NCBI GenBank assembly: GCA_001411745.2 | Contig: LIQB01000004.1 | Span: forward strand, 1-64,000 | DNA: 64,000 bases | Reading direction: 5' to 3' | Origin: Psychrobacter glacincola | GTDB lineage: Bacteria; Pseudomonadota; Gammaproteobacteria; Pseudomonadales; Moraxellaceae | Shown: positions 27,493 through 37,949 of the stretch, one piece after another | Layout: each line of letters starts with the position of its first letter | How positions within the stretch are numbered: position 1 is the stretch's first letter | Position numbers and translations under genes: made by a program | Notes under the pieces: model-generated | What the model was told of the DNA's origin: nothing | What the model saw: the letters and a program-made list of their open reading frames with translations, nothing else | Databases searched by the model: none

Positions 27493-28854
27493 GTGATTGA
27501 GCAAAATACGACACTAAATCTCAAGGATGCAGCAGCGACACCAACTGAAGCACTACTGTCTAAACCTATAGCGTTACTGCAATTGATAGTCTTTAGTGCT
27601 ATCGGTTTGGTCATGTTTTTTGTGCCATTTACCATTGGTGAGAAAAGCACGATTTTGTTCGATCATGGGGCAACTTATCTGGTTAATCAGCAGCATACAT
27701 TGTCTGTGACGTTATTATTTTTATTGATGCTCTTTGGGGTAAGCAAGCCATTTATAGACGGCTCATGGCGTAAAAACATCACCCACATGATTATGACTGC
27801 TTTTAAAATCATTGGTCTGATACTGGCAGTGATGTATGTTGCTGACGTAGCGCCTGCCTTTATGATGGAAAAGGACATGCTGCCATTTTTGTTTGAAAAA
27901 CTGGCATTACCAGTCGGTATGATTGTACCGCTTGGGGCATTAATTTTAGCATTTTTGGTGGGTTTTGGTTTGCTCGAGATGGTCGGTGTGCTCATGCAGC
28001 CGATCATGAAACCTATCTGGAAAACCCCAGGTTCATCAGCGATTGATGCGGTCGCATCCTTTGTTGGTAGCTACTCTATCGGGCTGCTCATTACTAATCG
28101 CGTGTATTTGCAAAAGCAATATTCAGCGCGCGAAGCTATTATCATTGCGACTGGCTTTTCGACCGTATCAGCGGCATTTATGGTCATTGTTGCCAAAACG
28201 CTTGGTCTGATGGAGTTTTGGAATTTATTCTTTTGGTCTACGCTAGTGATTACCTTTATCGTCACTGCGATTACTGCTCGTATTCCACCCATTAGCCTTG
28301 TTGATGATAGCGTTGAACGTCCCGCTTTAGACCATAAACGTGGTACACGTTTGGCGGCAGCATTTGATTTGGGTTTGTCCACTTCGCGCCGTGCCACTGA
28401 CCTAAAACAAATCTTATGGTCTAACTTTCGCGATGGGCTGACGATGGCAGCGGCGATTGTGCCTTCTATCATCGCGGTTGGCTTGACAGGATTGATATTA
28501 GCAAAGTATACGCCTGTATTCGATGCTTTAGGCTTGCTTCTTTATCCATTTACATGGCTTAGCGGCTTACCAGAGCCTCTGGTTGCCGCCAAAGGTATGT
28601 CAGCGGGATTGGCTGAAATGTTCTTGCCAGCACTGCTCCTCAGTGAGGCTGATATACTGACTCGCTATGTTGCAGGGGTCATCTCTATTAGCAGCGTGTT
28701 GTTTTTCTCTGCCATGATTCCTTGTGTGCTTGCCACTGAAATACCATTATCTGTCGGCAAAATGGTCATTATCTGGTTTGAGCGTGTGGTATTCAGTATT
28801 TTATTAGCTGCGGCATTCGGACATCTAGCCATGTACTTCAACTGGATTGGCTAA
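27493..28854 (+). CDS. YjiH family membrane protein, candidate hut transporter
   Basis: 453-aa membrane protein with about nine to eleven hydrophobic segments and a nucleoside-recognition (GATE) type core, matching the uncharacterised YjiH family. Recognisable parts are GLVMFFVPFTIGEKSTILFDH, PIMKPIWKTPGSSAIDAVASFVGSYSIGLLITNRVYLQKQYSAREA and PEPLVAAKGMSAGLAEMFLPALLL. The start is GTG with a very strong AAGGAGG five bases upstream; the ATG two bases earlier is out of frame and hits an immediate stop. It lies between hutU and hutH, so import or export of histidine, urocanate or a breakdown product is a reasonable inference, not shown by sequence. Confidence 0.8.
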   Translation: MIEQNTTLNLKDAAATPTEALLSKPIALLQLIVFSAIGLVMFFVPFTIGEKSTILFDHGATYLVNQQHTLSVTLLFLLMLFGVSKPFIDGSWRKNITHMIMTAFKIIGLILAVMYVADVAPAFMMEKDMLPFLFEKLALPVGMIVPLGALILAFLVGFGLLEMVGVLMQPIMKPIWKTPGSSAIDAVASFVGSYSIGLLITNRVYLQKQYSAREAIIIATGFSTVSAAFMVIVAKTLGLMEFWNLFFWSTLVITFIVTAITARIPPISLVDDSVERPALDHKRGTRLAAAFDLGLSTSRRATDLKQILWSNFRDGLTMAAAIVPSIIAVGLTGLILAKYTPVFDALGLLLYPFTWLSGLPEPLVAAKGMSAGLAEMFLPALLLSEADILTRYVAGVISISSVLFFSAMIPCVLATEIPLSVGKMVIIWFERVVFSILLAAAFGHLAMYFNWIG

Positions 28855-28973
28855 AGAAACAAATTTAATAACAGGTATTACGTTAACTAAAAACATTTAA
28901 AAAACGTCATTTCAACAAAGACATGAATCAAAAATAATATAACCCATATGTCTTACAATACTAGGATCACCCT

Positions 28974-30536
28974 ATGAACGATATCAAAAAATTAACGCTA
29001 CACCCTCGCCAGCTTAGCTTTAAGATGCTACGTGATATCTATGAGCAACCTGTCATATTGACATTACCTGAGAGTGCTTATAAAGCTATCGATGCCTCAC
29101 ACGAAGATGTGCGTACGATTATTGCCAGAGACAAAAGCGCTTATGGAATCAATACTGGTTTTGGCCTGTTAGCAAAGACCCGTATCAGTGATGATCAGCT
29201 TGAGCTACTTCAACGTAACCTGATTGTTTCTCACTCAGTAGGCACTGGTGAAGCGTTACCAGACGGCGTAGTGCGACTGATTATGGTGATGAAAGTGGCC
29301 AGCCTAGCACAAGGTGTATCAGGCGTACGCCGCGAGGTAGTGGACAGCTTACTTGCCTTAATCAATAATCAAATCACGCCAAACATTCCGGCTAAAGGCT
29401 CAGTTGGTGCTTCTGGTGATTTAGCGCCTTTATCACACATGACGCTTGCAATGATGGGTGAAGGCGATGTGTTTGTTGACGGTAAAAAATTGCCCGCAGC
29501 AGACGCGCTAGCCCAGCATGGACTTGAGCCCATCACCCTAGCAGCCAAAGAAGGCCTCGCGCTTATCAACGGTACGCAAGTATCAACTGCGCTAGCATTA
29601 CGTGGTTATTTCTTAGCGCGTGATTTGCTTGAAACCGCGACTATCGTTGGCTCACTATCGATTGATGCGGCAAAAGGCTCGGACTCACCATTTGATGCCC
29701 GTATTCATGATGTGCGTGGTCATCACGGTCAGATCGAAATCGCCAAAGCACACCGTCAATTGATCAAAGGCAGTGCCATCCGCGCCTCACATGACGGCGA
29801 GCAGGATGACCGAGTGCAAGACCCTTACTGCCTACGCTGCCAGCCGCAAGTCATGGGTGCCTGTCTTGATATCATCAACCAAGCAGGTAAAACGCTATTG
29901 ATTGAATCTAATGCCGTAACCGATAATCCGCTAATTTTCAATAACGAAGATGGCCCAGTCGCTATTTCAGGTGGTAACTTCCATGCTGAGCCAGTCGCTT
30001 TTGCCGCTGATATTCTGGCCTTGGCAATCGCCGAGATTGGCTCTATGTCTGAGCGCCGTGTCGCTTTGCTAATCGATGCGACGCTATCAGGTGGTCTGCC
30101 GCCGTTCTTGGTCGACAATGCTGGGGTGAACTCAGGCTTTATGATTGCTCATGTGACCGCAGCCGCGCTGGCGTCAGAAAACAAATCTATCGCTCATCCG
30201 GGTAGCGTTGACAGTATCCCAACCTCAGCCAACCAAGAAGATCATGTGTCAATGGCGACCTATTGCGCACGCCGCCTATACGAAATGGTACAGAATACTG
30301 CCACCATTATCGGTATTGAGCTATTGGCTGCCGGTCAAGGGATTGATTTTCATCGCGGATTAGAGACTTCAGAGCCTTTAACAGTGGCACACCAGAAACT
30401 GCGTGAGAAGGTGACTTTCTATGACAAAGATCGCTACCTAGCGCCTGATATTGAAGCGGCCAAGCAGTTGGTATTAGACGGTACGCTTGCTGAGCACTGG
30501 CAGTCATTACGTAGCGACTGGTATGAGCCTAAATAA
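28974..30536 (+). CDS. hutH: Histidine ammonia-lyase
   Basis: 520-aa enzyme converting L-histidine to urocanate and ammonia. The prosthetic MIO group forms from Ala-Ser-Gly in [23 protein letters not shown]. Other family parts: [15 protein letters not shown] near residue 58, [30 protein letters not shown], and [17 protein letters not shown]. The length is typical. It is third in the operon after hutU and the YjiH gene; the 119-base gap upstream shows no terminator. Confidence 0.96.
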   Translation: MNDIKKLTLHPRQLSFKMLRDIYEQPVILTLPESAYKAIDASHEDVRTIIARDKSAYGINTGFGLLAKTRISDDQLELLQRNLIVSHSVGTGEALPDGVVRLIMVMKVASLAQGVSGVRREVVDSLLALINNQITPNIPAKGSVGASGDLAPLSHMTLAMMGEGDVFVDGKKLPAADALAQHGLEPITLAAKEGLALINGTQVSTALALRGYFLARDLLETATIVGSLSIDAAKGSDSPFDARIHDVRGHHGQIEIAKAHRQLIKGSAIRASHDGEQDDRVQDPYCLRCQPQVMGACLDIINQAGKTLLIESNAVTDNPLIFNNEDGPVAISGGNFHAEPVAFAADILALAIAEIGSMSERRVALLIDATLSGGLPPFLVDNAGVNSGFMIAHVTAAALASENKSIAHPGSVDSIPTSANQEDHVSMATYCARRLYEMVQNTATIIGIELLAAGQGIDFHRGLETSEPLTVAHQKLREKVTFYDKDRYLAPDIEAAKQLVLDGTLAEHWQSLRSDWYEPK

Positions 30537-30563
30537 GCGTTAGATAATTGAAAGGAATGAGCA

Positions 30564-31616
30564 ATGGCCATAACGATAATTAGCACAACCGTGAGTCATA
30601 CAGCGGCTGACATGACACTATGGACAGGCCGTGCAGAGCCATTTGAGACGGCGCGTGCCCGCTACTGGTATCAGCTCGCAAAGCCTTACGAGGATCAAAA
30701 TATTGGGCTAATTGGCTTTGCATGTGATCAAGGGGTTAGGCGCAATCAAGGCCGCGTGGGTGCACGAGCTGCCCCGCCGCTGATTCGCCGAGCGTTTGCG
30801 ACACTGCCGGTCATTGCGCCATTGCAAACACGCTATGATAATCAACTGGCGACATTGTTGGGTGATGCAGGCGATATCTATTGTCACGACGATGATGACT
30901 TTGCCGCGCACACTCTTGAGCAAGCTCAGCTCGAATATGCGGATAAGGTGAGCGCTATCGTCAAACAAGGCGGCTTGCCCATTGGTCTTGGTGGTGGTCA
31001 TGCCATCGCCTATGGTAGTTTTTTGGGACTATGGCAGGCATTAGAAAATACAAGCGATACCAGTACCGATACCAATATTATTACCGCACCGACCATCGGC
31101 ATCATTAATTTTGATGCGCATCTTGATATTCGTCAGTCGGATGTGGCGACCTCTGGTACACCGTTTCGTCAAATTGCCGAGCATCTTGATGCACATAATC
31201 AGTCTTTCCATTATTGTTGTATTGGCGTCAGTCGGTTCTCTAACACGGCTGCGCTGTTTGATCGCGCCGAGCAATTGGGCGTGCATATCATCAGTGATGA
31301 AGACTGTCACTATCAGCCTTGGCAGACACTTGCCGATCAGGTTATAAACTTTATCAATCAAGTTGATGTGGTTTATCTGACCATTGATATGGACTGCTTG
31401 CCTGCCAGTGTTGTGCCCGGTGTGAGTGCCCCAGCGGCTTATGGTATTGGGCTTGGTTTTGTTGAACGCATGGTAAAAACCATTATGGCTACTGGTAAAG
31501 TAAAAATGGCCGACATTGCCGAGATTAATCCCACCTTTGATATTGATGGGCGTAGCTGCAAAGTTGCGGCAAGACTATTAGCGATTATTATAGAGCAGCA
31601 TTTACTGGTCGTCTAA
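30564..31616 (+). CDS. hutG: Formimidoylglutamase
   Basis: 350-aa arginase-family hydrolase turning N-formimino-L-glutamate into glutamate and formamide. The two-manganese site residues are visible: [22 protein letters not shown], and [23 protein letters not shown]-terminal [29 protein letters not shown] also fits. It gives the one-step route to glutamate, so no deiminase/deformylase pair is needed. An AAAGGAATG site precedes the start; the gene follows hutH at 27 bases. Confidence 0.92.
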   Translation: MAITIISTTVSHTAADMTLWTGRAEPFETARARYWYQLAKPYEDQNIGLIGFACDQGVRRNQGRVGARAAPPLIRRAFATLPVIAPLQTRYDNQLATLLGDAGDIYCHDDDDFAAHTLEQAQLEYADKVSAIVKQGGLPIGLGGGHAIAYGSFLGLWQALENTSDTSTDTNIITAPTIGIINFDAHLDIRQSDVATSGTPFRQIAEHLDAHNQSFHYCCIGVSRFSNTAALFDRAEQLGVHIISDEDCHYQPWQTLADQVINFINQVDVVYLTIDMDCLPASVVPGVSAPAAYGIGLGFVERMVKTIMATGKVKMADIAEINPTFDIDGRSCKVAARLLAIIIEQHLLVV

Positions 31617-31663
31617 GTCTTACTAACAAAAATCACTGCCTGCAAAATAATCAGGAGAATATT

Positions 31664-32989
31664 ATGGATGATTCCAATAATACGACAGAGATCACGCTCG
31701 ACGATGCTAGCATGGCATCATTTGATCATGTTTTTATCAATGCCAATCTTGCGACTTTTTCGGCGCAGTATGGTTTTGGCATGTATACAGATGAACATAC
31801 AAATAGCATCCCATATGGTCAATTAAACAATGCTGCTATCGGTATTAAAAATGGCAGCATTGCTTGGATTGGTGAGCACAATCAAATCACTGCTCATCTG
31901 ACTCACTATCAAGACCACCAAATCACAGACGTAGATGGTAAATGGATAACTCCTGGACTTATCGACTGTCACACTCACATCGTTTATGGTGGCAATCGCA
32001 GTAACGAGTTCGAGGCACGTTTGCAAGGCGCTAGTTATCAATACATTGCGGAACAAGGTGGCGGCATTGTCTCAACTGTCACTGCCACCCGCGCTGCCAG
32101 TATCGAATCGCTATTTGCACAAAGTGAGAAACGTTTAATAGCACTCATGAAAGAAGGCGTCACCAGTATCGAAATCAAATCGGGCTACGGCCTAGATTTA
32201 GACACGGAACGCAAAATGCTCACGGTTGCTCGCCAGCTTGGTGAGAAGCACAATATCCATGTGAGCACCACTTATCTAGCAGCGCATGCCCTACCACCTG
32301 AATACAAATCTCACATGCAGGACCGCTCGGATGACTATATCGAGCAAGTGTGCAAGTGGCTACCGATACTACATGCAGAAGGCTTGGTCGATGCGGTCGA
32401 CGGCTTTTGTGAAAACATCGCCTTTAGCACTGAGCAAATCAGACGCGTTTTTGAGGTGGCACGCTCATTGAACCTACCAGTCAAACTGCACTCTGAGCAG
32501 TTGTCTGATATAGGTGGCAGCGCCTTGGTTGCTGAATATAAAGGGTTATCAAGCGACCATTTAGAGCATTTATCAGCAGACGACATCAAAAAAATGGCGG
32601 CCAGTGATACCGTTGCAGTTCTATTGCCCGGTGCATTTTATACCCTGCGGGATACCAAGTTGCCACCTATTGAGGCATTACGCAGGCACCAAGTACCTAT
32701 GGCTATTTCTACTGATTGTAATCCTGGCACTTCACCGCTTACCTCATTATTGCTTGCGATGAACATGGGCTGTACGCTATTTTACTTAACGACTGAAGAA
32801 GTACTGGCAGGCTCAACCGTTTATGCAGCACAAGCGCTGGGACTGTCTAATAAAGGTAAAATAGAGGTTGGCTGTGATGCAGATTTGGTCTTATGGGATA
32901 TCGCCCGACCTGCGGATTTGGCTTATCAGATGGGACTAAACCCTATTAACGGCATTATGGTTCAAGGCAAGTGGCGTGAGACGGTATAG
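31664..32989 (+). CDS. hutI: Imidazolonepropionase
   Basis: 441-aa metal-dependent amidohydrolase opening 4-imidazolone-5-propionate to N-formimino-L-glutamate. The metal motif [39 protein letters not shown], the [28 protein letters not shown] region with metal His residues, and [14 protein letters not shown] are all as expected. The N terminus is about 25 residues longer and acidic. It is the last hut gene and is followed by a strong terminator. Confidence 0.95.
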   Translation: MDDSNNTTEITLDDASMASFDHVFINANLATFSAQYGFGMYTDEHTNSIPYGQLNNAAIGIKNGSIAWIGEHNQITAHLTHYQDHQITDVDGKWITPGLIDCHTHIVYGGNRSNEFEARLQGASYQYIAEQGGGIVSTVTATRAASIESLFAQSEKRLIALMKEGVTSIEIKSGYGLDLDTERKMLTVARQLGEKHNIHVSTTYLAAHALPPEYKSHMQDRSDDYIEQVCKWLPILHAEGLVDAVDGFCENIAFSTEQIRRVFEVARSLNLPVKLHSEQLSDIGGSALVAEYKGLSSDHLEHLSADDIKKMAASDTVAVLLPGAFYTLRDTKLPPIEALRRHQVPMAISTDCNPGTSPLTSLLLAMNMGCTLFYLTTEEVLAGSTVYAAQALGLSNKGKIEVGCDADLVLWDIARPADLAYQMGLNPINGIMVQGKWRETV

Positions 32990-33013
32990 CGAACTCATCT
33001 AACTACTCACATT

Positions 33014-33052
33014 AAAAAAGCCCCAGTCATTGAATGATTAGGGCTTTTTTAA
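33014..33052 (+). terminator. Terminator of the hut operon
   Basis: AAAAAAGCCC (33014-33023) pairs with GGGCTTTTTT (33041-33050), with an inner TCATT/AATGA stem. The A and T tracts allow function in both directions. Confidence 0.88.
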
Positions 33053-33153
33053 AAATAAATGCACAGCCTTGCTACCCCATTTTCAAAAAACTGAGTAGCA
33101 AGAAAAACGACTATTGGCGATACCTATCATATCTATCTGTCTAACTTACTTAG

Positions 33154-33738
33154 CTATTTCTTAAACTTATTGTTGAATACGCTGCCAGTATTGGCATCAA
33201 CATTTAGCCAAACGATACTATTACCTTTGAGGATATCAGCTTCATAATAGGACGCATGATCACTATAATCTCGGTCGTTTTTAAACTCAATCTCGATAAC
33301 ACGGCCGCCCGATTGTTTTTCAGCAATTTTCATTGCCTGTTTAACATCAATCTTCGCTTGTTTAAGCGCCTTATAATCTACCAGATCATCACTGTCTAAT
33401 CGTTCCACATCCGTACTGATCACTCTACCATTCATGGCGTCGACTTTGATTTCATAGTTTCGGCTACTGGTTACAAATTCCATCTCATACACACCGCCTT
33501 GCGCTTTATCATCATCGTGATCAAAGCTGGCACTCATCAATAGACCAGATGACTTTTTCGCCGCAATATTTATTGCTTGTTGTAAGCTTATTCTACTGGC
33601 TTTGGCGGCTTGCACCTCACTTGCTAGCGGTTGCTGTGTAGATGCATAGATTGTCGTAGTCAACATAGCCGCACCCACTACTACTGCAGCACGAGTACCC
33701 AAAGTCGTTAGCGAAAATGGCTTGAAAATCTTGCTCAT
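33154..33738 (-). CDS. Secreted protein with two PepSY domains
   Basis: 194-aa protein with a signal-like N terminus (residues about 10-32, AAVVVGAAMLTTTIYA). Two PepSY repeats follow: ISLQQAINIAAKKSSG...YEIKVDAMNGRVIS and IDVKQAMKIAEKQSGG...IVWLNVDANTGSVFN. PepSY domains act as protease inhibitors or small-molecule/metal binders in the periplasm. The frame opens at 33801, but the ATG at 33738 has GGAG at good spacing and gives a proper signal peptide. It is adjacent to hut and gdhA with no obvious functional link. Confidence 0.78.
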   Translation of the reverse strand: MSKIFKPFSLTTLGTRAAVVVGAAMLTTTIYASTQQPLASEVQAAKASRISLQQAINIAAKKSSGLLMSASFDHDDDKAQGGVYEMEFVTSSRNYEIKVDAMNGRVISTDVERLDSDDLVDYKALKQAKIDVKQAMKIAEKQSGGRVIEIEFKNDRDYSDHASYYEADILKGNSIVWLNVDANTGSVFNNKFKK

Positions 33739-33869
33739 AACGGTCTCCACAAAATTAATCTTATTGAGTGTTCTAAAATTATTATCTTTTAAAAAACACA
33801 TATTATCAATAGGTCAATCGTATCACTTCATAAAAACCACTTTGACTATTCACGGTAGGGTTAATTCAT

Positions 33870-33906
33870 AAAAAACGCGCCTATCGTTAAAACAGACGCG
33901 TTTTTC
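33870..33906 (-). terminator. Terminator of gdhA
   Basis: AAAAACGCG (33871-33879) and its complement (33897-33905) form a 9-bp stem. Read on the minus strand it ends in a T run, about 28 bases after the gdhA stop. Confidence 0.8.
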
Positions 33907-33933
33907 GTTAGTAGGTGGCTATGATAAAAGTGC

Positions 33934-35280
33934 TTAGTTTAAAATACCGTAAGCAACCAATGCATCGGCAACTCGTTTAAAGCCAACGATATTTGCACCA
34001 GCCATATAGTTGATATAGCCATTATCCGTTTGACCATACTGTTCTGAGGCGTCAGCTGCGCAGTCATGGATATTTCGCATGATATTTTTGAGGCGCAAGT
34101 CGATTTGCTCAAAGCTCTTATACTGACGGACTGAGTTTTGTGACATCTCAAGCGCAGAGACTGCTACACCGCCCGCGTTGGCGGCTTTGCCTGGGGCATA
34201 ATGCACCCGGTGCAAACGAATATAGTCGATGGCTTCAGCAGTCAATGGCATGTTAGCACCTTCGACAACGTATGTGATGCCATTTTCAACCATGAGCTTG
34301 GCATCTTCTTCATTGACTTCATTTTGCGTCGCTGATGGAATCGCGATGTCACCTTTGAATTGCCACGGCTTTTGCTTCGCAAACCACTCTCCACCATAAA
34401 CATCGACGTACTCAGCCAACGGTTTGCTTTTTGCTTTTTGTGCCTTGAGCCAATCAATTTTTTCTTGATTCAGACCCGCTTCATCATACAAAGTCCCTTG
34501 TGAGTCTGACACAGTGACGACGATGCCGCCCAGCATATGGGCTTTTTCAGCAGCATGTAATGAGACGTTACCAGCACCTGAAACCAATACTCTCTTACCT
34601 TTGATATCGTCATTTTGCGCCGTAAGCATGTTTTCTAAGAAATACACCGCGCCATAACCTGTCGCCTCAGTACGCATCAAACTGCCACCGAAGCCAACGC
34701 CTTTACCGGTCAAAACCCCGCCGTATTCGTGCGTTAAATTCTTATACATCGCAAACATATAGCTGACTTCACGCCCACCCACGCCAATGTCACCAGCGGG
34801 CACATCGATGTCTTTATTCACATAGTGATGTAGCTCACGCATAAAGGCATAGCAAAAACGGCGGATTTCACTGTCTGTTTTGCCTTTGGGATCAAAATCA
34901 GAGCCACCTTTACCACCGCCCATTGGCAATCCAGTCAAAGCGTTTTTGAATATTTGCTCAAAGCCTAAAAACTTCAAAACAGATTGGTTGACAGTCGGAT
35001 GAAATCTCACGCCACCTTTATAAGGACCTAGGGCATTGCTGAACTGGACACGCCAGCCGCGGTTAACCTGAACTTCACCTTGGTCATTTTCCCAGTTAAT
35101 ACGAAAAGCAATAACGCGGTCAGGCTCAACGAGGCGCTCAAATATTTTAAAAGTATCATATTCTGGGTGGGCGTCGTATAACGGCGCAATCGTAATTGCA
35201 ACTTCTTTTACCGCTTGAACGAATTCAGGTTGATGGGCGTAACGCGCTTCGACTTTTTCGATGGCCTGACTGATACTCAT
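33934..35280 (-). CDS. gdhA: NADP-type glutamate dehydrogenase
   Basis: 448-aa hexameric-class glutamate dehydrogenase. Key parts: GPYKGGVRFHPTVNQSVLKFLGFEQIFKNALTGLPMGGGKGGSDFDP with the catalytic Lys residues, DIDVPAGDIGVGGREVSYMF, the nucleotide fold VLVSGAGNVSLHAAEKAHMLG, and AGGVAVSALEMSQNS at the C terminus. Length and motifs match E. coli GdhA (447 aa), the assimilatory NADP enzyme. Its place next to the histidine and purine nitrogen-salvage genes fits ammonium and glutamate balance, though it has its own promoter and terminator. Confidence 0.95.
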   Translation of the reverse strand: MSISQAIEKVEARYAHQPEFVQAVKEVAITIAPLYDAHPEYDTFKIFERLVEPDRVIAFRINWENDQGEVQVNRGWRVQFSNALGPYKGGVRFHPTVNQSVLKFLGFEQIFKNALTGLPMGGGKGGSDFDPKGKTDSEIRRFCYAFMRELHHYVNKDIDVPAGDIGVGGREVSYMFAMYKNLTHEYGGVLTGKGVGFGGSLMRTEATGYGAVYFLENMLTAQNDDIKGKRVLVSGAGNVSLHAAEKAHMLGGIVVTVSDSQGTLYDEAGLNQEKIDWLKAQKAKSKPLAEYVDVYGGEWFAKQKPWQFKGDIAIPSATQNEVNEEDAKLMVENGITYVVEGANMPLTAEAIDYIRLHRVHYAPGKAANAGGVAVSALEMSQNSVRQYKSFEQIDLRLKNIMRNIHDCAADASEQYGQTDNGYINYMAGANIVGFKRVADALVAYGILN

Positions 35281-35916
35281 ATCTTTTCCTTAGGGTAAAA
35301 ATGGTGAACGTGCTTACTTACACCGATGTCACGTCGTATGACAACAAACGAGAGGATTGTAGACACTGGTGTAAAACTGAAATTGCCTCGACACGCTGGC
35401 TTGTGTAGAGACAAGTGGGATTAAAAAAGCTGACTGAATTTATGCCTAGATGCCATATTCAGAGACAAGAACATTTTTTATCTCATAATATATATCATTT
35501 TTGAGGCGTATAAGTCTAGTAAATATCACCATCATGAAAAGTTATAAGCGATTTTTATTGGCACAGTCTAGCGTGCGCCTTTGCATAGCACCTTGAGATG
35601 CCGACTGACGAGCTTACAGATCTCATTGATTGTGCTAAAAATAGTCCTGTATTACTAAAAAATCTTTGTTTTTCTAATCTGTAAATAAATCAAATATTAA
35701 TGGAAATTTGTGTATTGATAACCGTTAAGTAAAGACGAAAGGTCGATAATCAGCACCAAACGGTATAAAAAAACCAAAAACTTGGCTTTTTGCTTGAGCT
35801 GATGTATATCAATATTAACAGCAAGGGTTTATAATAGCTGACTTAGTCAACATTTATTCTCCACCATTACTAACTGTTATTTGATTAATTGAATAACCCG
35901 TCATAGAGAAAGCGTT
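35281..35916. other. 636-bp divergent intergenic region, gdhA and roadblock genes
   Basis: AT-rich, with no credible gene. It should hold the gdhA promoter and that of the roadblock cassette. A weak hairpin (CCAA/TTGG at 35774-35785, flanked by A and T runs) lies about 130 bases before the roadblock gene. I recognise no operator. Confidence 0.4.
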
Positions 35917-36279
35917 ATGCGTACAGATTCATTCCAGCAAATCTTGGAAGACCTAAACAGCTCATCAGCCGATGTTGAAGCATCTGCCCTTATTTCTAAC
36001 GATGGTCTGATGATTGCCTCAGCACTACCAACGGGCGTTGATGAAGACCGTGTTGGCGCTATGTCAGCGGCTTTATTGTCATTAGGTGACCGCGCAGGTC
36101 GTGAGTTGGCACGTGGTAGTATCGATCGTATTATGATTCAAGGTGAAAAAGGCTACGTGATTATGACCTCATCTGGAGATGAAGCGGTACTTACTATTAT
36201 GGCAAAACCGAATGCAAAACTTGGTTTGATATTCTTAGATATCAAGCGTGCCTCAGAAGCCCTTGCAAAACTTATCTAA
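35917..36279 (+). CDS. Roadblock/LC7 domain protein
   Basis: 120-aa protein consisting almost entirely of one roadblock/LC7 domain: VEASALISNDGLMIASALPTGVDEDRVGAMSAALLSLGDRAGRELARGSIDRIMIQGEKGYVIMTSSGDEAVLTIMAKPNAKLGLIFLDIKRA. Bacterial members such as MglB regulate small Ras-like GTPases (MglA). No GTPase is encoded nearby. It is the first gene of a five-gene same-strand cluster with a PAS protein, a PhnD-like protein and two unknown proteins. The domain call is firm; the process it controls is unknown. Confidence 0.88.
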   Translation: MRTDSFQQILEDLNSSSADVEASALISNDGLMIASALPTGVDEDRVGAMSAALLSLGDRAGRELARGSIDRIMIQGEKGYVIMTSSGDEAVLTIMAKPNAKLGLIFLDIKRASEALAKLI

Positions 36280-36551
36280 CTGGTAAATTTGGATTTTTGT
36301 CGATAACACATTTTTTATTATTTAACGTCGTATAGCACATAGCGCGACTGATAAATATGACTTTAAATCAAAATGAGGTGACTGTCTCATAAAAAATATT
36401 TAAGATGGCACACATTATTTGTATGGAATAATGGCCTGATAAATATTGGGACAACGACTGAGCTGAAAGGCAACCTGATGTTATCGACAACTACCATACC
36501 AGATTGGTTTTTTAATCATTATAAATATAACGATAAATAAAGGAGATTACG
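36280..36551. other. 272-bp gap before the PAS gene
   Basis: AT-rich, with no gene visible. It may hold a second promoter for the PAS, PhnD-like and downstream genes, or a leader. An AAAGGAG site just precedes the PAS start. Confidence 0.35.
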
Positions 36552-37046
36552 ATGGGTTCTCCAATCCCTGATGCACATAAGCCTGATATGCCCGCTGAGC
36601 AGATTACTCTGACTTATTATGATGGTACATCGCGGACTGTCTATGATACTGGTATTGAACGCCCTTATCCTGATGGCAAGCTGATTGTATCGCGCACCGA
36701 TTTGGATGGTGTGCTGACTCACGTCAACGATGCTTTTGTCGAAATCAGTGGCTACAGCGTTGATGAGCTTATTGGTCAGCCACAATCTATTTTGCGCCAC
36801 CCTGATATGCCAAAAGCCGCTTATAAAGATTTGTGGGATACCGCAGCGGCTGGGCAAAAATGGCATGGCTACGTTAAGAATTTATGCAAAGATGGTAGTC
36901 ACTATTGGGTCTATGCGACCGTTGTGCCAAACATTCGTCGCGGCGAAACAGTGGGTTATACCTCGGTACGCCGTAAGCCATCACGTAGCAAAATCGAAGC
37001 TGCGATGGCTCAGTATGCCCAAATGAATCAAAATGAGGAAGGCTAA
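36552..37046 (+). CDS. Aer-type PAS domain protein without an output domain
   Basis: 164-aa soluble protein. Residues about 40-150 form a PAS domain of the Aer kind: LIVSRTDLDGVLTHVNDAFVEISGYSVDELIGQPQSILRHPDMPKAAYKDLWDTAAAGQKWHGYVKNLCKDGSHYWVYATVVPNI. The HPDMP motif and the WHGYVKN/GSHYWV strands are those of the aerotaxis sensor Aer, whose PAS binds FAD. Only about 40 residues precede the PAS and 20 follow it (the charged SRSKIEAAMAQYAQ tail), so no kinase, methyl-accepting or cyclase domain is attached. It must signal through a partner. It stops three bases before the PhnD-like gene, so they are co-translated. Confidence 0.87.
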   Translation: MGSPIPDAHKPDMPAEQITLTYYDGTSRTVYDTGIERPYPDGKLIVSRTDLDGVLTHVNDAFVEISGYSVDELIGQPQSILRHPDMPKAAYKDLWDTAAAGQKWHGYVKNLCKDGSHYWVYATVVPNIRRGETVGYTSVRRKPSRSKIEAAMAQYAQMNQNEEG

Positions 37047-37049
37047 ATC

Positions 37050-37799
37050 ATGACGACACACAATATGTTAATCGCCCCTGATTTTTCTCCTGAGCGTTTT
37101 GCAGGCTGGCACATGTTTAATATTTTGATTCAAAAACGTGCCAACCTAAATATGCATCTGAATATACCTACCTCACATGCTGAACAAGAGAAAATCATTG
37201 AGGCAGGTGACATTCAAGTTATCTATGCCAACCCATTTGATGCAGCTACTTTGATCCGTGAACAAGGCTATCGCGCTGTTGCACGCCCTATCGGCAAATC
37301 GGATGAGATGGTCATTGCTGCTGCGGCAAACAGTGATATCAAGCGCTTAGAAGACATTAAAGCGGGTGCGACCGTAGCAATGGCAGACAACCGTGATGTT
37401 AAGCTGATTGGCTTACGCTTGCTAGAAGCCGTGGATATAGAAGAGTCTGATCTTAACTGGGATATCACTGAGACTTATCAGGCAGCCGCCCGTAAAGTCA
37501 TCAAAGGTGATGCTCAAGCGGCTTTTTTCTTGGCAGAGATTTTTCATAGCTTTTCACGCTTGACCAAAACTCAGCTGTCAGTGCTAATCGAAAGTGATTT
37601 GGCAGACATTAGCCATGTATTACTGATTAAAGATGGCTTTCCTGATACAGAAATATTCATGAATGCGATCCTGAACTTGCATAATGATGACGATGGTAAA
37701 GAAGCATTGGCTGAACTTGGCATGCCTCAAGGGTTTGAAGCCATGGACGAAGAAGATGCTGAATTTATGATAGATTTGATGCAAACTTTACTTGATTAA
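37050..37799 (+). CDS. Cytosolic PhnD-like binding protein
   Basis: 249-aa protein with the fold pattern of PhnD/phosphonate-type binding proteins: IQVIYANPFDAATLIREQGYRAVARPIGKSDEMVI, LEDIKAGATVAMADNRDVKLIGLRLLE, then TYQAAARKVIKGDAQAAFFLAEIFHSFS. No signal peptide is present, since the sequence starts MTTHNMLIAPDFSPERF, so it should stay in the cytoplasm. There is no ABC permease or ATPase next to it. That makes it a sensory ligand-binding subunit rather than a transporter part. It follows the PAS gene by three bases. Confidence 0.78.
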   Translation: MTTHNMLIAPDFSPERFAGWHMFNILIQKRANLNMHLNIPTSHAEQEKIIEAGDIQVIYANPFDAATLIREQGYRAVARPIGKSDEMVIAAAANSDIKRLEDIKAGATVAMADNRDVKLIGLRLLEAVDIEESDLNWDITETYQAAARKVIKGDAQAAFFLAEIFHSFSRLTKTQLSVLIESDLADISHVLLIKDGFPDTEIFMNAILNLHNDDDGKEALAELGMPQGFEAMDEEDAEFMIDLMQTLLD

Positions 37800-37949
37800 T
37801 TATTACTTATTAATTGGCACGTTGCACCGTTTCGCTTAGTGAAGTCATAGCCTATTTTCGCTCAATAGTGGCTATATCATTTTGACCATACGATATTAGC
37901 CACAAGCTGTTAGCCATACAATAGACACTATGACTTAAAGGACACTATT

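Noticed and set aside
35774..35785. Attenuator or terminator upstream of the roadblock gene
   Set aside because: The stem is only four base pairs plus an A/T-run pairing with a bulge, too weak to call.
37050..37799. Phosphonate ABC transporter binding protein
   Set aside because: No signal peptide and no permease or ATPase neighbour, so a transport role is unlikely despite the PhnD fold.
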